This document shows, piece after piece, positions 1-5,997 of a stretch of 7,000 nucleotides of DNA. Positions within the stretch are counted from its first letter, which is position 1; each line of letters opens with the position of its first letter. The notes under the pieces were generated by a model. That model saw nothing but the letters and a program-made list of their open reading frames with translations. It made no database searches and was not told where the DNA came from. The position numbers and the translations under genes are program-made. This DNA comes from Actinomycetota bacterium. Lineage in GTDB: Bacteria; Actinomycetota; Thermoleophilia; RBG-16-64-13. The stretch is taken from assembly GCA_003157225.1 (NCBI GenBank), contig PMIZ01000190.1:1-7000 (forward strand), written 5' to 3'.

Positions 1-420
1 GCCGGTGTCGAGACCCTCGCCGGGCCAGAAGATGGAGAGACCAGTCTTGGGCTCGCCGTTGATGACCGCCCAGTTGATGGCGCTCGCACCCCGGTGCCGA
101 GGCAGCAGGGACGGGTGGTACTGGATGGTGCCGCGCGGAGGATGCTCGAGCATGGACAGCGGCACGATATCGGTGACGAAGGCCATGAGGTTTAGGTCCA
201 CGGCGAAGGTCTTGAATTCCTCGAACACCTCGGGGTCCCGCATGCGCGCTGGCTGGCGGACGGGAAGCCCCTTCACTTCGGCCAGTTCTTTGAAGCTGTT
301 GGCCTTGCCCGGCGCCGCGTCGGGAGGCATGTACACAACCGCGATGTTCTCGCCCGCGTTCACCAGGGCTTCCAGCACCTTCTCCCCGAACGCCGCCTGC
401 CCGATAAGCGCGATCCTCAT
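1..420 (-). CDS. Formyltransferase, N-terminal part (methionyl-tRNA formyltransferase / 10-formyl-THF dehydrogenase-like), cut by window edge
   Basis: This is the first 140 residues of a folate-dependent formyl-transfer domain; the C-terminal part lies beyond the left edge. It opens with MRIALIGQAAFGEKVLEAL, the Rossmann-like N-terminus of the formyltransferase fold. The signature YHPSLLPRHRGASAINW starts at residue 101, and GLDTG ends at residue 140. H102 and D138 match the family's catalytic His and Asp, and their 36-residue spacing equals that in animal ALDH1L1. The wording HPSLLPRHRGASAINW is closer to the 10-formyltetrahydrofolate dehydrogenase/hydrolase type than to classical Fmt, which has NVHGSLLP. 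The residue two before the His, Asn in Fmt, is Gln here (Q100). Expected chemistry is transfer or hydrolysis of the formyl group of 10-formyl-THF in the cytoplasm; the acceptor cannot be read from this fragment. The ATG at 420 has an AGGAG ribosome-binding site (427-431) at 6-nt spacing. It lies 35 nt downstream of the Ste24-type protease gene, probably in the same transcript. Initiator-tRNA formylation by a true Fmt remains possible but is less likely. Confidence 0.85.
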   Translation of the reverse strand, partial: MRIALIGQAAFGEKVLEALVNAGENIAVVYMPPDAAPGKANSFKELAEVKGLPVRQPARMRDPEVFEEFKTFAVDLNLMAFVTDIVPLSMLEHPPRGTIQYHPSLLPRHRGASAINWAVINGEPKTGLSIFWPGEGLDTG

Positions 421-455
421 GCCTCACTCCTGTCTGTTCGCTCTCTCAGACAATT

Positions 456-1730
456 CTAACTTGTCGGCGCCGCCCCGGCAGGAGTGGCCCCTTCCGAGGG
501 ATTGGATTCCAGCGACCGCAGCCTCTCTAGCGTCGGCGGGTGGGAGTACTTGAGAAAGACGTAGAACGGATGCGGAGTGAGGTTCGACAGGTTGTCCTTG
601 GACAACCGCTTGAGTCCTCCCGCGAGCAGGTCGCCCCGGCCGGTGGTGGTCATGGCGAACTTGTCCGCCTGCCGCTCGTGCCTGCGGGACAAGGCCGCGC
701 CGGATATCGAGAGCACCAACTGCAGCGGCCGCAGCAGCACCGACACGAAGACCACCCCCGCCCATACCGAGGGCGAATCGACGCCGAAGCCCGCGAACAG
801 GCCTGCCTGCTTGACGAAGAACGCGAACAGCCCCAGGAAGATCCCCGTCTCCACTGCCGACGTCACTGTGCCGATGAGCACGTGGCGTTTCTTGTAGTGA
901 CCGACTTCGTGGGCTAGGACGGCCACCAACTCCTCGGTGCTATGCCGCTTGATGAGCGTGTCGAACAGCGCGATGCGCTTGTTCTTGCCGAAACCGGTGA
1001 AGAAAGCGTTTCCCTTGCTGGAACGGCGCGAAGCATCGATCGAGAACAGCCCCTTGAGCGGGAAGTCCACCTTGTGGGTGTAGGCAAGAATGGCCTCTTT
1101 CAGCTCTCCATCTTCGAGCGGTGTGAACTTGTTGAACAGTGGCATGATGATCTTTGGCGCCAGGAACTGGATGAGGAAGCTGAAGGCCACCACCGCCAAC
1201 CAGGCGTAAACCCAGGCCGCCCTGCCGGCGTATTGGAACAAGGCAAGGAACGCTATGACGAGCGGCACCATGATCACCGTCGAGACGGCCACGCCCTTGA
1301 CCAGATCGAGCACGAACGTGCGCGGTGTGGTCCGGTTGAAGCCGAACTTCTCCTCGGTGACGAACGTTCCCCAGATGCTGAAGGGGAGTTCCAACACCCA
1401 CTGCGCCGCGAACAGGATGATGAGGAAGACGAGTCCGGTCCAGATAGGCCCGACGTGGAAGGAGCGCACCAGGCCGTCGAGCCAGCCAAAGCCGCCCGCC
1501 AACCAGAAGGCCAGCAGTACAGCCAGATCGAACGAGGCGGCCACGATTCCCAGCCGGGTGCGGGCCCGGGTGTACTCCTGCGAGCGGCGGTAGGTGGCGG
1601 CATCGTAGACATCGGCGAATTCGGCCGGCACTTGGGGGCTGAGCGCCCGCAAGTTCAGCACCGTGCCGGTCATGTCAATCGCCTCGACCACGATAACGCC
1701 CGTGAGTGCCGCTATGGCGTAGCTGTTCAG
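456..1730 (-). CDS. M48 family integral-membrane metallopeptidase, Ste24 / CAAX prenyl protease 1-like
   Basis: This is a zinc metalloprotease embedded in the membrane, 424 residues if started at the CTG at 1730. The N-terminal M48_N-type region has several hydrophobic helices and the family words LNLRALSP, YRRSQEYTRARTR and EEKFGFNRTTPRTF (from about residue 126). The zinc-binding HExxH is HEVGH at 274-278, and the third ligand is probably E352 in HERQADKFA, which also carries the conserved D356. The family tail SHPPTLERL is present near the C-terminus. Eukaryotic relatives trim CAAX proteins; bacterial members are thought to act in membrane-protein quality control, and the substrate here is unknown. 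Start choice: the first GTG in frame (1691) cuts through the expected first helix, and no ATG, GTG or TTG lies between the in-frame stop at 1803-1805 and it. The CTG at 1730 has a perfect AGGAGG 5 nt upstream and gives MNSYAIAALTGVIVV, restoring the first helix. It is followed after 35 nt by the formyltransferase and preceded by a 97-nt gap after arcC. Family assignment is firm; the CTG start is inference. Confidence 0.93.
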   Translation of the reverse strand: MNSYAIAALTGVIVVEAIDMTGTVLNLRALSPQVPAEFADVYDAATYRRSQEYTRARTRLGIVAASFDLAVLLAFWLAGGFGWLDGLVRSFHVGPIWTGLVFLIILFAAQWVLELPFSIWGTFVTEEKFGFNRTTPRTFVLDLVKGVAVSTVIMVPLVIAFLALFQYAGRAAWVYAWLAVVAFSFLIQFLAPKIIMPLFNKFTPLEDGELKEAILAYTHKVDFPLKGLFSIDASRRSSKGNAFFTGFGKNKRIALFDTLIKRHSTEELVAVLAHEVGHYKKRHVLIGTVTSAVETGIFLGLFAFFVKQAGLFAGFGVDSPSVWAGVVFVSVLLRPLQLVLSISGAALSRRHERQADKFAMTTTGRGDLLAGGLKRLSKDNLSNLTPHPFYVFLKYSHPPTLERLRSLESNPSEGATPAGAAPTS

Positions 1731-1735
1731 CGTGA

Positions 1736-1741
1736 CCTCCT
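1736..1741 (-). promoter_or_regulatory. Ribosome-binding site (AGGAGG) that selects a CTG start for the Ste24-type protease
   Basis: On the minus strand this is a perfect AGGAGG, followed by five bases and then CTG at 1730-1728. The reading frame from the CTG runs unbroken into the protease. The alternative GTG at 1691 and ATG at 1673 have only weak purine runs upstream, so this site is the best evidence for where translation begins. Confidence 0.7.
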
Positions 1742-1827
1742 CGTTCGACCTGTCACCAAGGGAACCGCAAGCCCGCGTGAGCGCGCCCGCGCGGCAAGAA
1801 GCTTACCCTGTCTCGGGCGCAGGAGCC

Positions 1828-2781
1828 TCACTCTGGCTGGTGAAAGAGCGAGGGCCAGTACTCAAGCCCCTCGAACTCGGTTGAGACGAGCGTGCCCGCG
1901 GCGCCGTTGAGGATGGCCACCGCGTCGGTCAGAGCGCCGATACCGGCACGCCCTCCCGTCGCCCGAACAAAGTCGCAGGCAGCGCTGACCTTGGGGCCCA
2001 TCGACCCGGCCGGGAAGGAGAGTGCTTCAAGCGCATCGGGTGAAGCCCGCCGGATGGCGCGGGAATCAGGAGCGCCGAAATCCCGCCAGACCGCCTCGGC
2101 GTCGGTGAGCATGAGGTACGCCTCCGCTTTCAGCGACTTGGCAAGCAGAGCGCCCGCATGATCCTTGTCGATCACCGCTTCCACGCCCACCAGCACTCCG
2201 TCTGGGGTCAGCATGGTGGGGATGCCTCCGCCTCCCGTGCATATCACCACCACCCCACGCTCCACCAACCACTCCACCACCCGGATCTCGAAGATGCGCT
2301 TGGGCCGCGGCGAGGCCACAAGCCGTCGGTACTTGCTGTTGTCCGGACCCACTGTCCAGCCGTGCTCGCGCGCCAGACGCTCCGCCTCTTCCTGACGGTA
2401 TTCCGGTCCGATCGGCTTGGTCGGATTGCGGAAGGCGGGGTCCGCCGGGTCCACTTCCACCTGGGTGAGAATGGTGGCGAAGGGAACGTCCTCGGGAAGG
2501 ATGTTGCCCAACTCCTGCTCGATCATGTAGCCGATCATGCCCTCGGACTCCGCGCCCAGCACGTCCAGCGTGTACGGCTCCACGCCGGTGTACGAGGCGG
2601 CCTCGAGGGCAAGCAAACCCACCTGAGGTCCGTTCCCGTGGGTGACGATGAGGCTGTGCCCGCGCGCTAGCGGTGCGAGCGCGCGGGCCGCCACCTTGAC
2701 GTTCTCGCGCTGATTCTGCGCGGTGAGTGGCTCCCCTCGTTTCAGGAGCGCATTCCCGCCGAGCGCTACCACGATCCTCAT
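1828..2781 (-). CDS. arcC: Carbamate kinase
   Basis: This cytoplasmic enzyme of the amino-acid kinase fold catalyses carbamoyl phosphate + ADP <-> carbamate (CO2 + NH3) + ATP, usually the energy-yielding last step of arginine deiminase or ureide breakdown. At 317 residues it has normal family length and is complete. Conserved words appear in order: [10 protein letters not shown] from residue 4, THGNGPQVG 47-55, NPTKPIGP 119-126 (K122), [10 protein letters not shown] 156-165, CTGGGGIP 181-188, [16 protein letters not shown] 199-214 (K206, D207), LTDAEAVW 225-232, and PAGSMGPKV 257-265 (K264). These lysines and the aspartate match positions used in phosphate binding and catalysis in characterised carbamate kinases. 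The ATG at 2781 has GAGGT at 5-nt spacing. The gene starts 8 nt after the stop of the DUF6141-type gene, which suggests co-transcription. No arginine deiminase, ornithine carbamoyltransferase or ureide-degradation gene is in the window, so the source of carbamoyl phosphate is not shown. Confidence 0.97.
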   Translation of the reverse strand: MRIVVALGGNALLKRGEPLTAQNQRENVKVAARALAPLARGHSLIVTHGNGPQVGLLALEAASYTGVEPYTLDVLGAESEGMIGYMIEQELGNILPEDVPFATILTQVEVDPADPAFRNPTKPIGPEYRQEEAERLAREHGWTVGPDNSKYRRLVASPRPKRIFEIRVVEWLVERGVVVICTGGGGIPTMLTPDGVLVGVEAVIDKDHAGALLAKSLKAEAYLMLTDAEAVWRDFGAPDSRAIRRASPDALEALSFPAGSMGPKVSAACDFVRATGGRAGIGALTDAVAILNGAAGTLVSTEFEGLEYWPSLFHQPE

Positions 2782-2789
2782 GCTCTACC

Positions 2790-3356
2790 TCACCTGACAG
2801 AGCCCGGAGAGCCGAAACCGCCTCCCGCCTGACGCAGCGCGGTCAGCAGTTCCTCCGACTGCTGAGAGCCTACGAGAACACGGGCTCCATCGCTGAGAAC
2901 CAACTGGACGCCCATGTTGCCGTAGGCGTTGTATGCCCGCCCACTTCGCTTATTGATGCGCATCCCCCAACCGCCAAACTCGCCAAGGGGAGAGTAGTGG
3001 CGGACCGACGCCTCCCTGATGGAGGAGACCGGGATGGTCCTGGGAGGGAACGGATAGAGCCTGACGTTCAGCTGCCCCGGCCGCACTTCGGTGACGACCC
3101 GGACGATGGCTGCAAACGCCGGGAAGCCAAAGCCGAAGACCATGGTGAGCACCCAGGCCAGCCAGCCGGGGACGGGGTTGGACCCCTGCGGATGCCCGAG
3201 AATGACCTGCTGGACGAAGATCCACCACACGATCACCGTGACGGCCGCGATGGGAAGGTAGAAGAACCATTGCCGAAAACGCTGGGTCTCGCGAAAGAGG
3301 GGCGGCGTAGCGATGTCTACCTGCATACCGCCCATAATGCCTGGAACGCTCATCAT
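2790..3356 (-). CDS. Conserved hypothetical two-helix membrane protein (DUF6141-like)
   Basis: This predicted protein has 188 residues. After a short N-terminal stretch with FRETQRFRQ come two hydrophobic helices at about 30-52 and 64-86, joined by a short polar loop (GHPQGSNPVPGW). A soluble C-terminal part of about 90 residues follows, beta-rich in appearance, with the motifs YSPLGEFGGWGMR (121-133), GRAYNAYGNMGVQL (139-152) and VGSQQSEELLTAL (162-174). This layout and these motifs resemble DUF6141, a family of membrane-anchored PH-like proteins of unknown function; the match is from memory and unverified. The open frame runs on upstream to 4196, but that part is antisense to the transporter and not protein-like. 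The ATG at 3356 was chosen because AGGAGG (3367-3372) lies 10 nt upstream; the ATG at 3353 is the alternative. It is the first gene of the left minus-strand run and is divergent from the transporter. Its job is unknown. Confidence 0.8.
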   Translation of the reverse strand: MMSVPGIMGGMQVDIATPPLFRETQRFRQWFFYLPIAAVTVIVWWIFVQQVILGHPQGSNPVPGWLAWVLTMVFGFGFPAFAAIVRVVTEVRPGQLNVRLYPFPPRTIPVSSIREASVRHYSPLGEFGGWGMRINKRSGRAYNAYGNMGVQLVLSDGARVLVGSQQSEELLTALRQAGGGFGSPGSVR

Positions 3357-3386
3357 GGGACCAACACCTCCTGGGCAGAATGACTC

Positions 3387-3396
3387 ATAGTACACT
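3387..3396. promoter_or_regulatory. Possible overlapping divergent -10 elements
   Basis: The 48-nt region between the divergent genes must drive both unless promoters lie inside coding sequence. Minus strand: TACTAT (3387-3392) would start a transcript near 3380, leaving a short leader that includes the AGGAGG of the DUF6141-type gene. Plus strand: TACACT (3391-3396) ends 8 nt before the transporter ATG, so transcription would begin at or next to the start codon. Each hexamer keeps the TAnnnT core, but neither has a recognisable -35 box, so the call is tentative. Confidence 0.3.
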
Positions 3397-3404
3397 AAGC
3401 CACG

Positions 3405-4703
3405 ATGCATACTGACTCCGCCCAAGAGGCTCAAGCCGCAGGCAAACGCACCCGTCTGGCTTGGTATACGGCCGATCTCGGCTACATGGCGGTGGAATTC
3501 GCCGTCCCGCTGTATTTGACCCCCTGGGTGGTCACCGGACTGGGAGTGCCTGCGACTCTGTTCGGCTTGGCCTTGGCCTTCTCCTCGTGGACAGTGGCCC
3601 TGACCGGTCCCTACATCGGGGTTCAGGCCGACGAGAGGCTCACTCGGCGACGATGGTACGGCTCGAGTGCGTTCATCGCCGCCGTTCTTCTCGGCCTCAT
3701 CTACTTCCTGCCTCACCACTCCCCCGGCTCGATAGTGGCGCTGGTGCTCGTCGCCATGGTCGCCAACTACTTCTTTCAGCTCGCCGGATTCATCTACAAC
3801 GCTTCGATGCTCGAAGCCGCCAGAGGGACGAACATCGTGCGCGTGTCGTCCATCGGCTTCGGCATGGCCTACGTCGGTGGAGTGGTCGGTATCCTCATTA
3901 TCAAACTGCTGCTTTCGGACAAGGTCGCTCCCGGGGGCAACAGCGAGGGCATGGCGCTCAGCCTGGCTGCCCTGCTGTTTCTGGTCTGCGCCATCCCCGG
4001 GGTGCTCGCGCGCGGCCTCTGGCAGAAGAGAGAGCGAGGCGAGCAAGCAAAGCCGACGCCGGCCTCGGGGACCTTCACGCGGGTGCTGGCCTTGTGGCGC
4101 GAAGCCAGCAGGGAGCACGACGCCGGCTGGTTGCTCGCGGGCTACTTCGCCATGAACTCGGCGATCATGGGCTTCACCCTGTACCTTCCGCTGCACCTGG
4201 AACTAACGACCAGCTTCTCCAGTTCGGCCCGCACCATCATCCTCGGCGGCGCGGTACTGGCGGCGGGTATCGGCGCGGGCCTCACCGCCCTCTTCCAACC
4301 CGGAATGCGAATGGTGAGGACGGTCTTCATTGTCGGGCTGTCACTCTGGACGCTCAACGCGATCGGCCTTGCCTTTGCGACCCGCCCCGCCCTCATCGTC
4401 ACGCTAGCCTGCCTGCACGGCCTCATCTCGGGTCCGCTCATCGCCTCGGTGCGAGGCGTCACCGCCAAGACGTTCGGCCCCGACTATCAGGCCCTCGCCT
4501 TTGGGTTGTTCGGGGCTGTCAGCCGACTCTCCCTCGGTATCGGGGCCGCGTTGTGGCCGCTTGCCAGCTCGGCGATGCACGGCCCTCGGGCCACCTCACT
4601 CGGCTTGATCGCCATGGGCCTCGTCGCCGCCACCGGCATTCCTCTTATGTGGATGTGGACTCCACACCAGGAGGCCGCGTCTTCATCTCCAGGGCGCACT
4701 TGA
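3405..4703 (+). CDS. Major facilitator superfamily transporter (UMF1/Atg22-like)
   Basis: This is a polytopic inner-membrane protein of 432 residues, normal for a 12-helix MFS permease. A polar N-terminus with KRTRLAWYTADLGYMAVEF leads into helix 1. The loop after helix 2 reads GVQADERLTRRRW (72-84), a degenerate form of the MFS motif A (G-x-x-aDr-x-grrr). Two hydrophobic halves flank a charged central loop at about 204-229, and the second half ends in IPLMWMW before a short polar tail. The N-terminal pattern and loop recall the UMF1 subgroup, which includes vacuolar Atg22-type effluxers, but the substrate cannot be predicted. The ATG at 3405 keeps the conserved N-terminus; no Shine-Dalgarno sequence precedes it, and a possible -10 lies 8 nt upstream, so the mRNA may be leaderless. 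It is the only plus-strand gene here and its last 59 bases overlap the aminotransferase gene in antisense. Confidence 0.9.
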   Translation: MHTDSAQEAQAAGKRTRLAWYTADLGYMAVEFAVPLYLTPWVVTGLGVPATLFGLALAFSSWTVALTGPYIGVQADERLTRRRWYGSSAFIAAVLLGLIYFLPHHSPGSIVALVLVAMVANYFFQLAGFIYNASMLEAARGTNIVRVSSIGFGMAYVGGVVGILIIKLLLSDKVAPGGNSEGMALSLAALLFLVCAIPGVLARGLWQKRERGEQAKPTPASGTFTRVLALWREASREHDAGWLLAGYFAMNSAIMGFTLYLPLHLELTTSFSSSARTIILGGAVLAAGIGAGLTALFQPGMRMVRTVFIVGLSLWTLNAIGLAFATRPALIVTLACLHGLISGPLIASVRGVTAKTFGPDYQALAFGLFGAVSRLSLGIGAALWPLASSAMHGPRATSLGLIAMGLVAATGIPLMWMWTPHQEAASSSPGRT

Positions 4704-5994
4704 GCATGATGTCGAACAGGTCGAGAAGGTCACCCACGTCGACACAAGAGATCGCCACCCGGATGTCGGTGCTGTTGTTCGCGATGACGCCCACCCCGTA
4801 CTCGTCCAGCAACCGCAGGCGGAATTGCTCGGCGTCTATCCACTTCAGCTTCACGCACATGAAGTAGCCCGAGTTGAACGGGTAGAGTGTCCAGGCCTCC
4901 TTGAACCGGGGGTCGGAGAGGATCGTGCGCACCGCGGTCGCCCGGCGAGCCAGCACCGCGAACTTCTCGGCCTTTTGGGCTTTGTAGTCCGGGTCGTTCA
5001 TGGCCTTGAATACCAGCGACTGGGAGATGTTCGGCGAGTTGCTGACGGTCCCCCGGATGCAGCCGCCGGTCTTCTTCTCGAGGGCCTCGTATGCGCCCTT
5101 GCCGCTCCGGATGCCGTAGGTGATGAAGGCGACGCGCAGCCCCCACGCGTAGTCCTCCTTGGACGCGCCGTCGAGCTTCACCGCGAGTATGTTCGGATGA
5201 GCGTCCGCGAGGCGCGTGAACAGTGACTCTTTGAGCACCTCGTCGTCGTAGAACAGACCGAAATAGGCGTCGTCGCAAATGGCCAGCACGTCGCAATCCT
5301 TCTCGGCGGCCTGCTCCATCAAGATGTCCCTGATCCCGTCGGCCTCATCTGGGATGATGGAATAGCCGGTGGGGTTGTTGGGGAAGTTGAAGAGAACGAT
5401 CAACTTGCCAAGACTCACGTGCTTCTTGATGACTTCGCGCAAGCCGTTGAGGTCGAACCCGCCGGTATCGCTGTAGAGCGGATACTTATCAACGCGGGCC
5501 CCACGCTTCACGCCGAAGATGAGCTGGTAGTTTCCCCACACCTGATCGGGGAGCAGCAGCAGATCGCCCTCGTCCACGAAGATATCCGCCAGCGTGCTCA
5601 ACCCGTGGGTGATGCCGCTCGTCACCACGGGCAGACTGACCGGCACGTCTCCCAGAGAAGGGTTCTTCTGCCGGATCTCACCCAGCCAGGCTTTGCGCAA
5701 GTCGGCGCGCCCGGCCGAAGGGGCATAGGGCAGGGCCTGATCGGCAGTGAGCCCGCTCAACTGCGAGGTGATACACGCCAGGCCCATCGAATGCCCCACT
5801 TCACGAGCCTCGCCGATGGTTGCGTTGTAGCGGGTGGCCTTCTCCTTGGCTTCAGCGGACTGAGTAAGTATCCCTTTCGGGAAATACAACTTCTTTCCGA
5901 CTTCCGACAGCAGGCGCATCACGGCCGGCGCCTCTCGCCGGATAGTGTTGTTCAGCTCGACGGCCAGCGGATTGAACTGGGCGGGCGAGTTCAT
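4645..5994 (-). CDS. Class I/II PLP-dependent aminotransferase
   Basis: This is a cytoplasmic fold-type I aminotransferase of 449 residues. Visible hallmarks: YAPSAG at 90-95 with a following helix, NFPNNPTG at 203-210 (N207 near the cofactor ring), CDDAYFGLF from 240 (D242 for the pyridine nitrogen, Y244), the Schiff-base lysine K279 in DGASKEDYAWGLR with R287 for the PLP phosphate, and R412 in STDIRVAIS as the probable substrate carboxylate binder. All key residues are intact. The amino-acid substrate cannot be told from sequence; aspartate or alanine type activity would fit the neighbouring PEP carboxykinase, but this is inference. The ATG at 5994 has a perfect AGGAGG 6 nt upstream that lies within the end of the carboxykinase gene, with 3 nt between the genes, pointing to translational coupling. 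The final roughly 19 residues, including a polar tail (TRPPGVESTST), are encoded antisense to the end of the MFS gene. Confidence 0.93.
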   Translation of the reverse strand: MNSPAQFNPLAVELNNTIRREAPAVMRLLSEVGKKLYFPKGILTQSAEAKEKATRYNATIGEAREVGHSMGLACITSQLSGLTADQALPYAPSAGRADLRKAWLGEIRQKNPSLGDVPVSLPVVTSGITHGLSTLADIFVDEGDLLLLPDQVWGNYQLIFGVKRGARVDKYPLYSDTGGFDLNGLREVIKKHVSLGKLIVLFNFPNNPTGYSIIPDEADGIRDILMEQAAEKDCDVLAICDDAYFGLFYDDEVLKESLFTRLADAHPNILAVKLDGASKEDYAWGLRVAFITYGIRSGKGAYEALEKKTGGCIRGTVSNSPNISQSLVFKAMNDPDYKAQKAEKFAVLARRATAVRTILSDPRFKEAWTLYPFNSGYFMCVKLKWIDAEQFRLRLLDEYGVGVIANNSTDIRVAISCVDVGDLLDLFDIMLKCALEMKTRPPGVESTST

Positions 5995-5997
5995 GCG

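Noticed and set aside
1765..1800. GC-rich inverted repeat (CCGCG...CGCGG on the minus strand) between arcC and the protease, considered as a terminator
   Set aside because: The stem is only about 5 bp with a long loop and there is no T-run after it; such pairing is common by chance at this base composition.
942..1910. 322-codon plus-strand ORF opposite the Ste24-type protease
   Set aside because: Low-complexity composition rich in Arg, Glu and Gly, antisense to a gene with intact catalytic motifs; typical of long spurious ORFs in GC-rich DNA.
3357..4196. Upstream continuation of the DUF6141-type open frame (minus strand), giving a 468-residue ORF
   Set aside because: It runs antisense through the first half of the MFS gene, is rich in Gly, Arg, Gln and Asp without any domain pattern, and the AGGAGG before 3356 marks the real start.
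3461..4867. 468-codon plus-strand ORF overlapping the MFS gene
   Set aside because: It is a frame-shifted shadow: Arg/His/Ser-rich with no hydrophobic helices, while the other frame encodes a clear permease.
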